Shown here one piece after another: positions 16,673 to 24,427 of a stretch of DNA of 64,000 nucleotides; within the stretch, counting starts at the first letter, position 1, and each line of letters opens with the position of its first letter. Position numbers and translations under genes: made by a program. Under the pieces are notes generated by a model that worked only from the letters and a program-made list of their open reading frames with translations, was not told where the DNA came from and did not search any database. Source of the stretch: Azoarcus sp. KH32C (GTDB lineage Bacteria > Pseudomonadota > Gammaproteobacteria > Burkholderiales > Rhodocyclaceae); contig NC_020516.1 in the NCBI RefSeq assembly GCF_000349945.1, positions 3,100,001-3,164,000 of the forward strand. The letters run 5' to 3'.

Positions 16673-18889
16673 TCACTTGCGCTGGACGTCGAAGATGCCC
16701 GGGACTTCCCGGATCAGGGTCATCGCCCGCTGCAGTTGCGCGACCCCGCCGACTTCCATTGTGAAGCGCATGAAGGCAGTGCCGCGCTTCGTCAGCGTGT
16801 TCACCGCGATCACATTGAGCTTTTCACGCGACAGCACTTCGGAAATGTCCCGCAGCAGCCCTTGGCGGTCGCTGGCCTGAACGGAGACGTCAACCGGGAA
16901 TACCGATTCGCGGCTGTTCAGCGCCTTGTCGCCCCAGTCGGCCTGGATCACGCGCTCCGGATGCTTGTGCACGAGGCGCTGAAAATCCGGGCAGTCCACA
17001 CGGTGGATCGAAACGCCGCGACCGCGCGTGACGAAGCCTTCGATCGCGTCGGGCGGCGCCGGCTTGCAGCAGCGGCCGAGCGAGGTCATCAGCTTGCCGA
17101 CCCCGACGATCAGGACCTTGTCGTTCGAGTCTGCGGCATGGCTGCGTCCGATGACGATTTCCGGCTCGGCCGCGGGCGCTTCGGCAATGTCGGTGTCGCG
17201 CGCCTCCCGTAGCGCATGCTGGACGGAGCGCGGGCCCACCTCACCGCGGCCTGCGGCGAGGAACATCGATTCCGCGTTCTTGAATCCGAGCTTGCCGGCC
17301 AATTCGTCGATGTTGGTCGCGCGAGTGACGCGCTCACGCTGCAGCTCGCGGTTAACGAAGCTGCGACCGCGCGCCAGCAGTTCCTCTTCCTCGCGCTGCG
17401 AAAAGTACTGCCGGATCTTGTTCCGCGCACGCGTCGTCGCGACGTAGGCCTGGGATACGTTGAGCCAGTCGCGCGACGGGCCGCCCTCCTTCGCCACGCT
17501 GATCTCGACGGTCTGGCCGTTTTCGAGCACGGTGTTGAGCGGCACGAGATGCCCGTCCACCTTCGCGCCACGGCAGCGATGGCCCAGGTCGGTGTGCAGG
17601 CGGTAGGCGAAATCGACCGGCGTCGCGCCACGCGGCAGGTCGACGACCTTTCCTTGCGGCGTGAGCACATAGAGCGTGTCGTCGAGCGACGCGCGCTTGA
17701 ATTTCTGGACCCAGTCGGCCGAGTCCGCGACCTCGTCGCGCCAGGACAGTAGGCTGCGCAGCAGCGCGATCTTCTCGTCGTATTCGCTGCCGGCGTGGCC
17801 CTTGCCTTCCTTGTAGCGCCAGTGCGCGGCGACGCCCAGCTCGGCGTGCTTGTGCATGTCGTAGGTGCGGATCTGCACTTCGAGCGCACGTCCATCACCC
17901 GCGAGCACGGCGGTGTGCAGGGACTGGTAGTTGTTGCCTTTCGGATTGCTGATGTAGTCGTCGAATTCCTGCGCGATCGGTTGCCAGATCTGGTTCACGA
18001 TGCCGAGCACCGTGTAGCAGTCGCGCACTTCCGCTACGAGCACCCGCAGCGCGCGGATGTCGTATACCTGCGAGAAATCCAGGCGCTTCGCACGCATCTT
18101 GTTGTAGATGCTGTAGATATGCTTCGGGCGACCGTAGACCTCGGCCTTGATGCCGACCGCGGCGATCTCGCGCTGGAGGCGTTCGATCGACGACTGGATG
18201 AAGCTCTCACGCTCCACCCGCCGTTCATCGAGCATCTTCGCGATGCGCTTGTAAGTGTCGGGCTCGAGGAAGCGGAAGGAGAGATCCTCCAGCTCCCACT
18301 TGAGCTGCCAAACGCCGAGGCGGTTCGCGAGCGGTGCGTAGATGTCCAGGCTTTCGCGCGCGACGTCGACGCGGACTTCCACGTTGTGCTCGGTGAAGTA
18401 ACGCAGCGTCTGCGTGCGCGACGCCAACCGAAGCAATACGACGCGGATGTCCTCGACCATCGCGAGCAGCATCTTGCGGAGCACCTCGGTCTGCGCCCGG
18501 ATCTCGGGCGCGGTCGCCTTTGCGGTCATGCGCGTGAGCAGGCGCAGACCGTTGAGGCGGCGCAGGCCGTCGACGAGATGGCCGACCGGCGCGCCGAAGC
18601 GCGTCGACACGATTTCGACTGCATCGTCGATGTAGTCCCCGACGGCGAACAGCAAGGCCGCCATGCGCGTTTCGGCGTCGAGACGCAGCGAGGCGGCAAT
18701 CAGCGCCATGCCGATCGCATGAGTCCAAACCGATTCGCCCGTCCCCAAGACGTGGCTTTCATAGACGCCTTCGGCCAGTTCGAGGGCTTGTTCGATCAGG
18801 CGGCGCTCGTCGGCGCTCAGCCCGTCGGCGAGCAGGTCGATCGGTGGCGCGGCGTCGTTTTGTGAGATGGCATGAGTAACGGAAACCAT
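16673..18889 (-). CDS. relA: RelA-type (p)ppGpp synthetase
   Basis: A 738-residue long RSH protein. The N-terminal HD domain is degenerate: where hydrolases read LLHD it reads LLFAVGDYIDD (about 79-89), so ppGpp hydrolysis is unlikely. The synthetase domain is intact (GRPKHIYSIYNKM about 253-265; EVQIRTYDMHKHAELGVAAHW about 337-357) and carries the acidic EFDD motif (308-311), the EXDD form that marks monofunctional RelA rather than bifunctional SpoT (RXKD). TGS (about 405-465, DTLYVLTPQGKVVDLPRG), Cys-rich (GRCCKP) and ACT domains follow. Expected to be ribosome-bound and activated by uncharged tRNA. Confidence 0.95.
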   Translation of the reverse strand: MVSVTHAISQNDAAPPIDLLADGLSADERRLIEQALELAEGVYESHVLGTGESVWTHAIGMALIAASLRLDAETRMAALLFAVGDYIDDAVEIVSTRFGAPVGHLVDGLRRLNGLRLLTRMTAKATAPEIRAQTEVLRKMLLAMVEDIRVVLLRLASRTQTLRYFTEHNVEVRVDVARESLDIYAPLANRLGVWQLKWELEDLSFRFLEPDTYKRIAKMLDERRVERESFIQSSIERLQREIAAVGIKAEVYGRPKHIYSIYNKMRAKRLDFSQVYDIRALRVLVAEVRDCYTVLGIVNQIWQPIAQEFDDYISNPKGNNYQSLHTAVLAGDGRALEVQIRTYDMHKHAELGVAAHWRYKEGKGHAGSEYDEKIALLRSLLSWRDEVADSADWVQKFKRASLDDTLYVLTPQGKVVDLPRGATPVDFAYRLHTDLGHRCRGAKVDGHLVPLNTVLENGQTVEISVAKEGGPSRDWLNVSQAYVATTRARNKIRQYFSQREEEELLARGRSFVNRELQRERVTRATNIDELAGKLGFKNAESMFLAAGRGEVGPRSVQHALREARDTDIAEAPAAEPEIVIGRSHAADSNDKVLIVGVGKLMTSLGRCCKPAPPDAIEGFVTRGRGVSIHRVDCPDFQRLVHKHPERVIQADWGDKALNSRESVFPVDVSVQASDRQGLLRDISEVLSREKLNVIAVNTLTKRGTAFMRFTMEVGGVAQLQRAMTLIREVPGIFDVQRK

Positions 18890-19000
18890 CTTTTAATTAT
18901 CCCATATCAACGCCGCCCCGCGCCCCTCTCCAAATTGCAAGACCCTGTGCGATCATCGCCGCTCGGACCCCGGCAACACTGCACTCTCCAAAAAGAACAA

Positions 19001-19897
19001 ATGAAGAACAGACTCTTCGGCAACCCCTACCTGCTCTTGTTTCTGACCGTCCTCTTCTGGTCCGGCAACATGGTGATGGGTCGAGGGCTACGCGAAGCGG
19101 TTCCTCCGCTGGCGCTCGCCTTCTGGCGCTGGGCGATCGCCCTGGTATTGGTGCTTCCGTTCGCGCTGCCCCATCTGAAAAGCCAATGGCCGCTACTGAA
19201 GGCCAATTGGCGGCCGGTCGTCGTCCTCGGCCTGCTCGGCGTGGGCTGCTACAACACCTTCGCCTACATCGCCCTGCAGTACACGACGGCAACCAGCGCA
19301 GCGCTGCTCAACTCCTTCGTACCGATCGCAACCATGGCCCTTGCCTTCCTCCTGCTCGGCAAGCGCCTGAGCCGCCTGGAGGGCCTCGCGATCATCGTGT
19401 CCTTTACGGGCGTGACGACGATCGTCAGCCACGGCAGCCTCGATACGCTCCTCGGGCTGACGCTCAATCGCGGCGATCTATGGATGCTCCTCGCAGTGCT
19501 GAGTTGGGGGATCTATACGGTGGGACTGCAATGGCGTCCGCAGGGCATCGATCCGATGTTGCTGCTGGCTGCCTTCACCGTCGTCGGCCTGATGCCGCTG
19601 CTGCCCGCCTATCTGTGGGAGACGGCGACGGTTCGCAGCGTCGACGTATCCCTTCGGTCGCTGGCGGGCATGCTCTACACGGGGATCTTCCCGGGTTTTC
19701 TGGGCTATGTTTTCTATAACGCTGCGGTCGCTGCGGTCGGCCCCAATCGCAGCTCGCAATTCATTCACCTGATGCCGGTCTTCACGACGATTCTCGCGTC
19801 GATCTTTCTCGGCGAGCGTCCGTTCTGGTACCACATCGTCGGCATCGCGTTGGTGTTTGCCGGAATCTTCCTGGCGACGCGCCGGCCGGCAGGTTGA
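19001..19897 (+). CDS. DMT/EamA family transporter
   Basis: A 298-residue inner-membrane exporter of the drug/metabolite transporter superfamily with two EamA repeats and about ten helices. Repeat 1 includes LTVLFWSGNMVMGRG and TSAALLNSFVPIATMALAFLLLGKRLS; repeat 2 includes VLSWGIYTVGLQW and FIHLMPVFTTILASIFLGE. The substrate cannot be predicted. The start is ATG 19001 (MKNRLFGNPYL); an upstream extension to 18872 would overlap the relA start and has no membrane character. It is followed after 5 bases by mtfA, so the genes are probably co-transcribed. Confidence 0.92.
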   Translation: MKNRLFGNPYLLLFLTVLFWSGNMVMGRGLREAVPPLALAFWRWAIALVLVLPFALPHLKSQWPLLKANWRPVVVLGLLGVGCYNTFAYIALQYTTATSAALLNSFVPIATMALAFLLLGKRLSRLEGLAIIVSFTGVTTIVSHGSLDTLLGLTLNRGDLWMLLAVLSWGIYTVGLQWRPQGIDPMLLLAAFTVVGLMPLLPAYLWETATVRSVDVSLRSLAGMLYTGIFPGFLGYVFYNAAVAAVGPNRSSQFIHLMPVFTTILASIFLGERPFWYHIVGIALVFAGIFLATRRPAG

Positions 19898-19902
19898 GCG
19901 AC

Positions 19903-20685
19903 ATGTTCGAATTCGTGCGCAAATGGCGGCGGGACCGACGCCTGGCTGGCGTGCAGATTTCGCCGGAGCTTTGGCAACGCGTCGAGGCGCAGCTGCCCTT
20001 CCTCGACTTCCTCGAACCGCCCGACCGGGAACGGCTGCGCGAACTCGCGCGCAACTTCATCGCGGAAAAGGAGTTCCACGGCGCGCAGGGCATGACGCTG
20101 AGCGACGAAGCGATCCTCGGCATCGCGTTGCAGGCCTGCCTGCCGATCTTGCGTGCGGGACTCGATGCCTACCGGGGTTGGGTCGGCGTAATCGTCTATC
20201 CAGGGGACTTCGTCATCCCGCGCGAAATCATGGACGAGGCCGGCGTCGTCCATAAGTACGACGACGAAGTCCTGGGCGAAGCCTGGGAAGGCGGTCCCGT
20301 ACTCGTGTCCTGGTACGACGAAGGCGAAGCACCCGAGGGTGTGAACGTCGTGATCCACGAATTCGCGCACAAGCTGGACATGGAGAACGGCGACATCGAC
20401 GGCATGCCGGTACTGCCTCCCGGGATGTCGCGCAAGGCATGGGCGAAGGCGTTTTCGGAGGCTTACGAGCGCTTCTGCGATGCGGTCGACGCCAATGAGG
20501 AGACGCTGCTCGATCCCTACGGTTCCGAGCATCCCGCCGAGTTCTTCGCCGTCGCGTCGGAATCCTTCTTCGAAGCGCCGTGCGATCTGGAGGAAGAGTT
20601 CCCGCAAGTCTATTTGCAGTTGCGCGAGTTTTACGGCGTCGATCCGGCCGCCGGGCAGCGCAGGCTCGAGGAGGCGCAAGCGTGA
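19903..20685 (+). CDS. mtfA: MtfA-family zinc metallopeptidase (M90)
   Basis: A cytosolic zinc peptidase of about 260 residues. E. coli MtfA binds the repressor Mlc and so affects glucose PTS expression; whether this homologue has a similar partner is unknown. The zinc motif is HEFAH (residues 152-156 counted from MFEFVRK), followed by KLDMENGDIDGMPVLP, with the third ligand in the EFFAVASESFFE helix. The N-terminus MFEFVRKWRRDRRL is typical. The start at ATG 19903 is preferred to the TTG at 19894 inside the previous stop. The stop overlaps the next GTG. Confidence 0.93.
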   Translation: MFEFVRKWRRDRRLAGVQISPELWQRVEAQLPFLDFLEPPDRERLRELARNFIAEKEFHGAQGMTLSDEAILGIALQACLPILRAGLDAYRGWVGVIVYPGDFVIPREIMDEAGVVHKYDDEVLGEAWEGGPVLVSWYDEGEAPEGVNVVIHEFAHKLDMENGDIDGMPVLPPGMSRKAWAKAFSEAYERFCDAVDANEETLLDPYGSEHPAEFFAVASESFFEAPCDLEEEFPQVYLQLREFYGVDPAAGQRRLEEAQA

Positions 20686-21146
20686 GCGACCGGAAGCGGC
20701 TTCTTATCGTCTACCACACGCAAAGCGGCAACACGGGAAAGCTCGCGGACGCCGCAGTGCGCGGTGCTCAACGCGTGGACGAAACGGAAACCGTCGTCCG
20801 CCGTGCTTTTGATGCGGGGGTCGAGGACCTGCTCGCCTGCGACGGACTCCTGCTCGGTACACCGGAGAATTTCGGCTATATGTCCGGCGCGCTGAAGGAC
20901 TTCTTCGATCGCACCTATTACCCCTGCGAAGGCAAGCTCGTCGGCCTGCCGTTCGCCGTGTTCGTAAGCGCCGGCAACGACGGACGCGGCGCGGTGCGGG
21001 AGATCGGCCGGATCGCGAACGGCTACGGGTGGAAGCGCGTCGCCGAGGAGATCATCGTCCGCGGGACCGTGACGGCCACCGACCTGGAGCGTTGTGAGGA
21101 ACTGGGCGAAGCCATGGCGACCGGCCTTGCTCTGGGGATCTTCTGA
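20682..21146 (+). CDS. Flavodoxin-fold NAD(P)H-dependent reductase family protein
   Basis: A 154-residue flavodoxin-like protein. The N-terminal strand and loop LLIVYHTQSGNTGKLADA form an FMN phosphate-binding P-loop (TQSGNT), and LLGTPENFGYMSGALKDFFDRTYYP is the second flavin-contact loop typical of WrbA-like or multimeric flavodoxin proteins. Substrate unknown. The GTG at 20682 overlaps the mtfA stop and is preceded by GAGGAGG at good spacing. Last gene of the DMT-mtfA-flavodoxin run; a stem-loop follows at 21165. Confidence 0.88.
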   Translation: MSDRKRLLIVYHTQSGNTGKLADAAVRGAQRVDETETVVRRAFDAGVEDLLACDGLLLGTPENFGYMSGALKDFFDRTYYPCEGKLVGLPFAVFVSAGNDGRGAVREIGRIANGYGWKRVAEEIIVRGTVTATDLERCEELGEAMATGLALGIF

Positions 21147-21164
21147 TCTTTCGATGTCTAACGG

Positions 21165-21190
21165 ATGTCCCTAAGCTACTACAGGGACAT
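21165..21190 (+). terminator. Stem-loop after the flavodoxin-fold gene
   Basis: Perfect 8-bp inverted repeat ATGTCCCT/AGGGACAT with a 10-base loop, 18 bases past the stop. It is followed by TATTGC rather than a T-run, so it is only a possible terminator. Confidence 0.4.
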
Positions 21191-21360
21191 TATTGCATAC
21201 GCATTTGACGTAAGGCGGCGTATGGAGCGCTTCTCCGGGAGGTCGGCCAAAGGAGGGTGATGATTCACTTTGCGCTCGCCAAGAGCACGGTCTAAGCTGG
21301 GATGACTGCCGTGTAGTGATCTCAGGCAGTACGTTCTACTCAATTCCCGGAGGACGATTC

Positions 21361-21801
21361 ATGGCGATTACCTGGATTCTGGTTGCCAATGCCAGCCTGG
21401 CGAAGCTCTACGCGAATTTAGGTCCCAACAAGGGACTGACTCTGGTAAAGGAACTAATCCACCCTGAAAGCCGACAGAAAAACTCCGAACTCGTGACCGA
21501 CCGTGCCGGCAGCATGCCCGGCTTCGGAAACGGCAGCGGAGCGAAAATCCAGCAAACGATGCCCAAGGAGCATGAAGCGAAGATCTTTGCACAGGAAATC
21601 GCACAGGAGCTCTACCACGGGCGAGCGACCAATGCATTCGGGCGTGCGATCGTATGCGCGCCGCCATCATTCATGGGGATGCTGAATGCCGTCATGGACA
21701 GCCCGACGGCACAGATGATTACCGACCGTTTCGAGAAGGATTACACCAAGTCGCCTGAGCCGGTGCTGCGCGATCGGCTGGCGTCTTGTCTCTTCCTCTG
21801 A
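21361..21801 (+). CDS. Host attachment family protein
   Basis: A 146-residue protein of the host-attachment family (AtsE-type, related to the baeRF domains of the eRF1/Pelota superfamily). Named for Agrobacterium genes affecting plant attachment; the molecular role is not known. Recognised by TWILVANASLAKLYAN at the start, the central SGAKIQQTMPKEHEAKIFAQ region and RAIVCAPPSFMGML. Start ATG 21361 is set by CCCGGAGGA 8-10 bases upstream. It is monocistronic, with a leader of about 200 bases carrying a small inverted repeat (21305-21310/21325-21330), and ends at a strong terminator. No secretion signal, so it is cytosolic. Confidence 0.85.
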   Translation: MAITWILVANASLAKLYANLGPNKGLTLVKELIHPESRQKNSELVTDRAGSMPGFGNGSGAKIQQTMPKEHEAKIFAQEIAQELYHGRATNAFGRAIVCAPPSFMGMLNAVMDSPTAQMITDRFEKDYTKSPEPVLRDRLASCLFL

Positions 21802-21869
21802 CTCGACAGTTTCTTCGAAGCGTCTCTCCTCAGGAGACGATGGGTCCGCGATGAGCGGCCCGAAGAGCA

Positions 21870-21896
21870 GCGGGGCGCTTGGCGCCCCGCTTTTTT
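21870..21896 (+). terminator. Rho-independent terminator
   Basis: Perfect 9-bp GC-rich stem GCGGGGCGC/GCGCCCCGC, loop TTG, then six T. It ends the host-attachment gene and lies between that gene and the convergent YbaK-type gene. Confidence 0.95.
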
Positions 21897-21919
21897 GCCC
21901 CCCGCCGGGGTTAGTTGGC

Positions 21920-22399
21920 TCAGTGACGCCAGTAGTGTTCGCCGAAGTGCACGTGACGGGCGTCGGACATCATCCTCATGAAGTCGTCGCGCCCCATTTC
22001 GATCACTTTCTCGTGATCGCCGGCTTCGAAATAGATTTCGTCCTGTTCCATCAGGCTGTCGTCCATCACCACCGGCAATCCGTACAGGCTTCCGATCGGA
22101 GGGATGGCGCCCGGTTCGCAGTCGGCGAAGAGCTCGGCGAGTTCGCTTTCAGTCGCCAGACGCAGCGGGCGGTCCATCGCCTTGCTGAGCCAGCCCAGAT
22201 GCACGTGTTGCGTCGACGGCAGAACGGCCATCAGGTAGCCCGCTTCGTCCAGGAGGACCACCGATTTTGCGAGGCTGCTTGCCGGCACGCGCGCAAGTCG
22301 CGCCGTTTCCATGCTGTTGTGGGAATGTGGGTGGGTGAGCACGTCGTAATTCAGACCGCGCTCCTCTATGTACTGCTCGACTTTGGTTGCGATTGCCAT
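21920..22399 (-). CDS. YbaK/EbsC-type aminoacyl-tRNA deacylase family protein
   Basis: A 159-residue protein of the YbaK/ProX editing-domain family, which removes wrongly attached amino acids from tRNA in trans (Cys-tRNAPro in YbaK, Ala-tRNAPro in ProX). The invariant catalytic Lys is in SSLAKSVVLL (Lys45). Further family segments are LPSTQHVHLGWLS, EPGAIPPIGSLYGLPVVMD and DEIYFEAGDHEKVIEM. The exact substrate is not predictable; a free-standing editing factor is the likely role. The 137-base gap to thpR holds no visible gene. Confidence 0.88.
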   Translation of the reverse strand: MAIATKVEQYIEERGLNYDVLTHPHSHNSMETARLARVPASSLAKSVVLLDEAGYLMAVLPSTQHVHLGWLSKAMDRPLRLATESELAELFADCEPGAIPPIGSLYGLPVVMDDSLMEQDEIYFEAGDHEKVIEMGRDDFMRMMSDARHVHFGEHYWRH

Positions 22400-22536
22400 G
22401 GCCGCTCTCCAGACTGAAGCGGGCGATTGGTCTAGTTTTCGCCCAAGTACGGGATTCCCGAATCCCCTGCCCCCTGCAGCGCCCCTCGCCGTCGCCGGTA
22501 ATCCATTCTAGAACGCGGGCACCCGGATTGCCCGAG

Positions 22537-23085
22537 CTACGTCGCGATCCAGGTCCTGAGCGGGACGTACTGCGCGCCTTCATGACTGCGCACCGACTCC
22601 ATCAGTGAGAAGCTTCGTACCTGCCAATCGATCGGCGGCGCGATCTCGCCCCGAGGCAGTTCGCCTTCCGCCTTGCGCAGCAAGGTGACATGCGGTGCGA
22701 ACTTGCGCTGTTCGACCGGGAAACCGGCTTCGGCAAGCGCGGCGTTCAGGTACTCGACGAGGCCTGTCAGCGGTTCGGGCGTCGAATCGGTGCCGGCCCA
22801 GACGATGCGGTTGTGACGCCAGCCGGCGATTCGATCGAGCCGCAGGGTAAACGCCGCCGGAACAACGCGGTCGCCCACTGCCATCAGTTGCGGCAGTCGC
22901 TCGTGCGCAACATCGCCGATGAAGGCCAGCGTCAGGTGGATCGTGTCCCGGCGCATGCGGCGGCCCTTGCAGGCCGCGTGGGCCTCGGCCGAGAGCCGGA
23001 ACAGGCTGCGGGCCGTCGCTTCGTCCGGCCACAGCGCGAAGAAGACGCGCGCGGCACTTTCACGCGGAGTGTCAGGCGACGCCAT
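22537..23085 (-). CDS. thpR: RNA 2',3'-cyclic phosphodiesterase (LigT/ThpR)
   Basis: A 182-residue 2H phosphoesterase that hydrolyses 2',3'-cyclic phosphate ends of RNA to 2'-phosphate and was first found as a 2'-5' RNA ligase. Both HxTx motifs are present: HLTL (His50) in TIHLTLAFIGDV and HVTL (His132) in APHVTLLRKAEG. The N-terminal VFFALWPDEATARSL is typical. Its start overlaps the ispF stop by 14 bases, so it is translated as the third gene of ispD-ispF-thpR. Confidence 0.93.
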   Translation of the reverse strand: MASPDTPRESAARVFFALWPDEATARSLFRLSAEAHAACKGRRMRRDTIHLTLAFIGDVAHERLPQLMAVGDRVVPAAFTLRLDRIAGWRHNRIVWAGTDSTPEPLTGLVEYLNAALAEAGFPVEQRKFAPHVTLLRKAEGELPRGEIAPPIDWQVRSFSLMESVRSHEGAQYVPLRTWIAT

Positions 23086-23569
23086 CGTCTTTGACGAGCA
23101 GGGCGACTACCTGCGCGGCGATGCCCTCTCCCCTTCCGGTGAAACCGAGCTTTTCCGTGGTCTTGCCCTTGATATTGACGTCGCCCGCTTCGATGCCGAG
23201 ATCGGCGGCAATATTGGCGACCATCGCCGGAGCGTGGGGGAGGATCCTCGGAGCGCGGCAGATCACGGTCGCATCGACATTCACTGCGACATAACCGGCG
23301 GCCCGCACGGCGGCATAGGCTTCGCGCAGCAGCATGCGGCTGTCGGCGCCGGCATGTGCAGGGTCGGTGTCCGGGAAGAGTCGCCCGATATCGCCAAGGC
23401 CCGCGGCGCCCAGGAGGGCGTCGGTCAGCGCATGCAGCAGCACGTCGGCGTCCGAGTGTCCGAGCAGACCCCGCTCGTGCGGGATGGTAACGCCGCCGAT
23501 GATCAGCGGACGCCCAGGGACCAGTGCATGAACGTCGAAGCCCTGGCCAATGCGGAATGGCACTTTCAT
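23072..23569 (-). CDS. ispF: 2-C-methyl-D-erythritol 2,4-cyclodiphosphate synthase
   Basis: A 165-residue IspF, fifth enzyme of the MEP isoprenoid pathway, converting CDP-ME 2-phosphate to MEcPP with loss of CMP. Metal ligands: FDVHAL (Asp12, His14) and the His in ADVLLHALTDALLGA (His46). Other marks are LGHSDAD, GDIGRLFPDTDP and the C-terminal NIKGKTTEKLGFTGRGEGIAAQ. The trimeric enzyme has normal length. It follows ispD by 6 bases; these two enzymes are often encoded together or fused. Confidence 0.97.
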   Translation of the reverse strand: MKVPFRIGQGFDVHALVPGRPLIIGGVTIPHERGLLGHSDADVLLHALTDALLGAAGLGDIGRLFPDTDPAHAGADSRMLLREAYAAVRAAGYVAVNVDATVICRAPRILPHAPAMVANIAADLGIEAGDVNIKGKTTEKLGFTGRGEGIAAQVVALLVKDDGVA

Positions 23570-23575
23570 CGCAAG

Positions 23576-24277
23576 TCAGCCTTCACGATTGTTGAGGATC
23601 CACTCGGCGAGGTGCAAGTCGAGCGGATAAGTGACCTTGAGGTTGGTCGCGTCGCCTTCGATCAGCTTGGGGTGCAGACCGGCGGCCTCGATTGCGCTCG
23701 CCTCGTCCGTGACGTGGGTTGCGGCTTCGAGCGCCCGGCGCAGCATCACGTAGCGGAACATCTGCGGCGTCTGCGCCTGCCACAGGCTGTCCCGCGGAAC
23801 GGTTTCGAGCACGTGGCGACTGGGGTCGGCTCGCTTCAGGGTATCGGCGACCGGGATCGCGAGCAGTCCGCCGACTTCGTCATGGGCAAGTCCGTGGATC
23901 AGCTTCTCGATGTGCCACCGGGCGAGGCAGGGCCTTGCCGCGTCGTGGACGAGCACCCAGTCCGTCTGTTCGGCCTCGCCGGCAATGGCGCGCAGGCCGC
24001 TCAGGACGCTATCGGCCCGCGTCGCGCCGCCGCAGAAGAGCGGCACGAGCTTTGGCCCCAGTGCGGACCAGTCGTGGCGGCCCCATTCGGCGTCGCCCAC
24101 GGACAGGACGACGAAAACCTTGTCGATTTCGGGCGTAGCACAGAGGACCTCGAGCGCGTGACGAATGAGCGGCTTGCCGAGCAGTTCGAGGTACTGCTTG
24201 GGCTGGGCCCCGCCCATGCGGCTGCCGCTGCCGGCGGCCGGCACGATCGCGTAATGTCTGGGATGAAAGTTCTGCAT
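23576..24277 (-). CDS. ispD: 2-C-methyl-D-erythritol 4-phosphate cytidylyltransferase
   Basis: A 233-residue IspD that joins CTP and MEP in the third MEP-pathway step. The nucleotide loop PAAGSGSRMGGAQPKQYLEL is complete with the catalytic Arg and Lys. Also visible: VLVHDAARPC and TPQMFRYVML, with TDEASAIEAAG and DATNLKVTYPLDL in the C-terminal half. ATG 24277 (MQNFHPRHYAIVP) is chosen because a longer reading to 24370 adds residues unlike the family. First gene of ispD-ispF-thpR; its upstream region faces the MgtC/DUF4010 gene. Confidence 0.96.
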   Translation of the reverse strand: MQNFHPRHYAIVPAAGSGSRMGGAQPKQYLELLGKPLIRHALEVLCATPEIDKVFVVLSVGDAEWGRHDWSALGPKLVPLFCGGATRADSVLSGLRAIAGEAEQTDWVLVHDAARPCLARWHIEKLIHGLAHDEVGGLLAIPVADTLKRADPSRHVLETVPRDSLWQAQTPQMFRYVMLRRALEAATHVTDEASAIEAAGLHPKLIEGDATNLKVTYPLDLHLAEWILNNREG

Positions 24278-24427
24278 GGCGCGGATTCTAACCGCGCCGT
24301 CGTGGCATGCGGCGCTTTGGGGCTGTGAAAGACTTCTTGTGCCGAAGACATCGATCCGATACCAGCGCATTGACTGCGCATACGAAAGTAATAGAGTGTT
24401 TCAAAGAGAGCAGGAGGTTCCCGCACC

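Noticed and set aside
21193..21228. CATACG ... CGTATGG near the host-attachment gene, resembling the etfB/TetR operator halves
   Set aside because: The halves are about 19 bases apart instead of 6, so it does not fit the 18-bp palindrome; probably chance.
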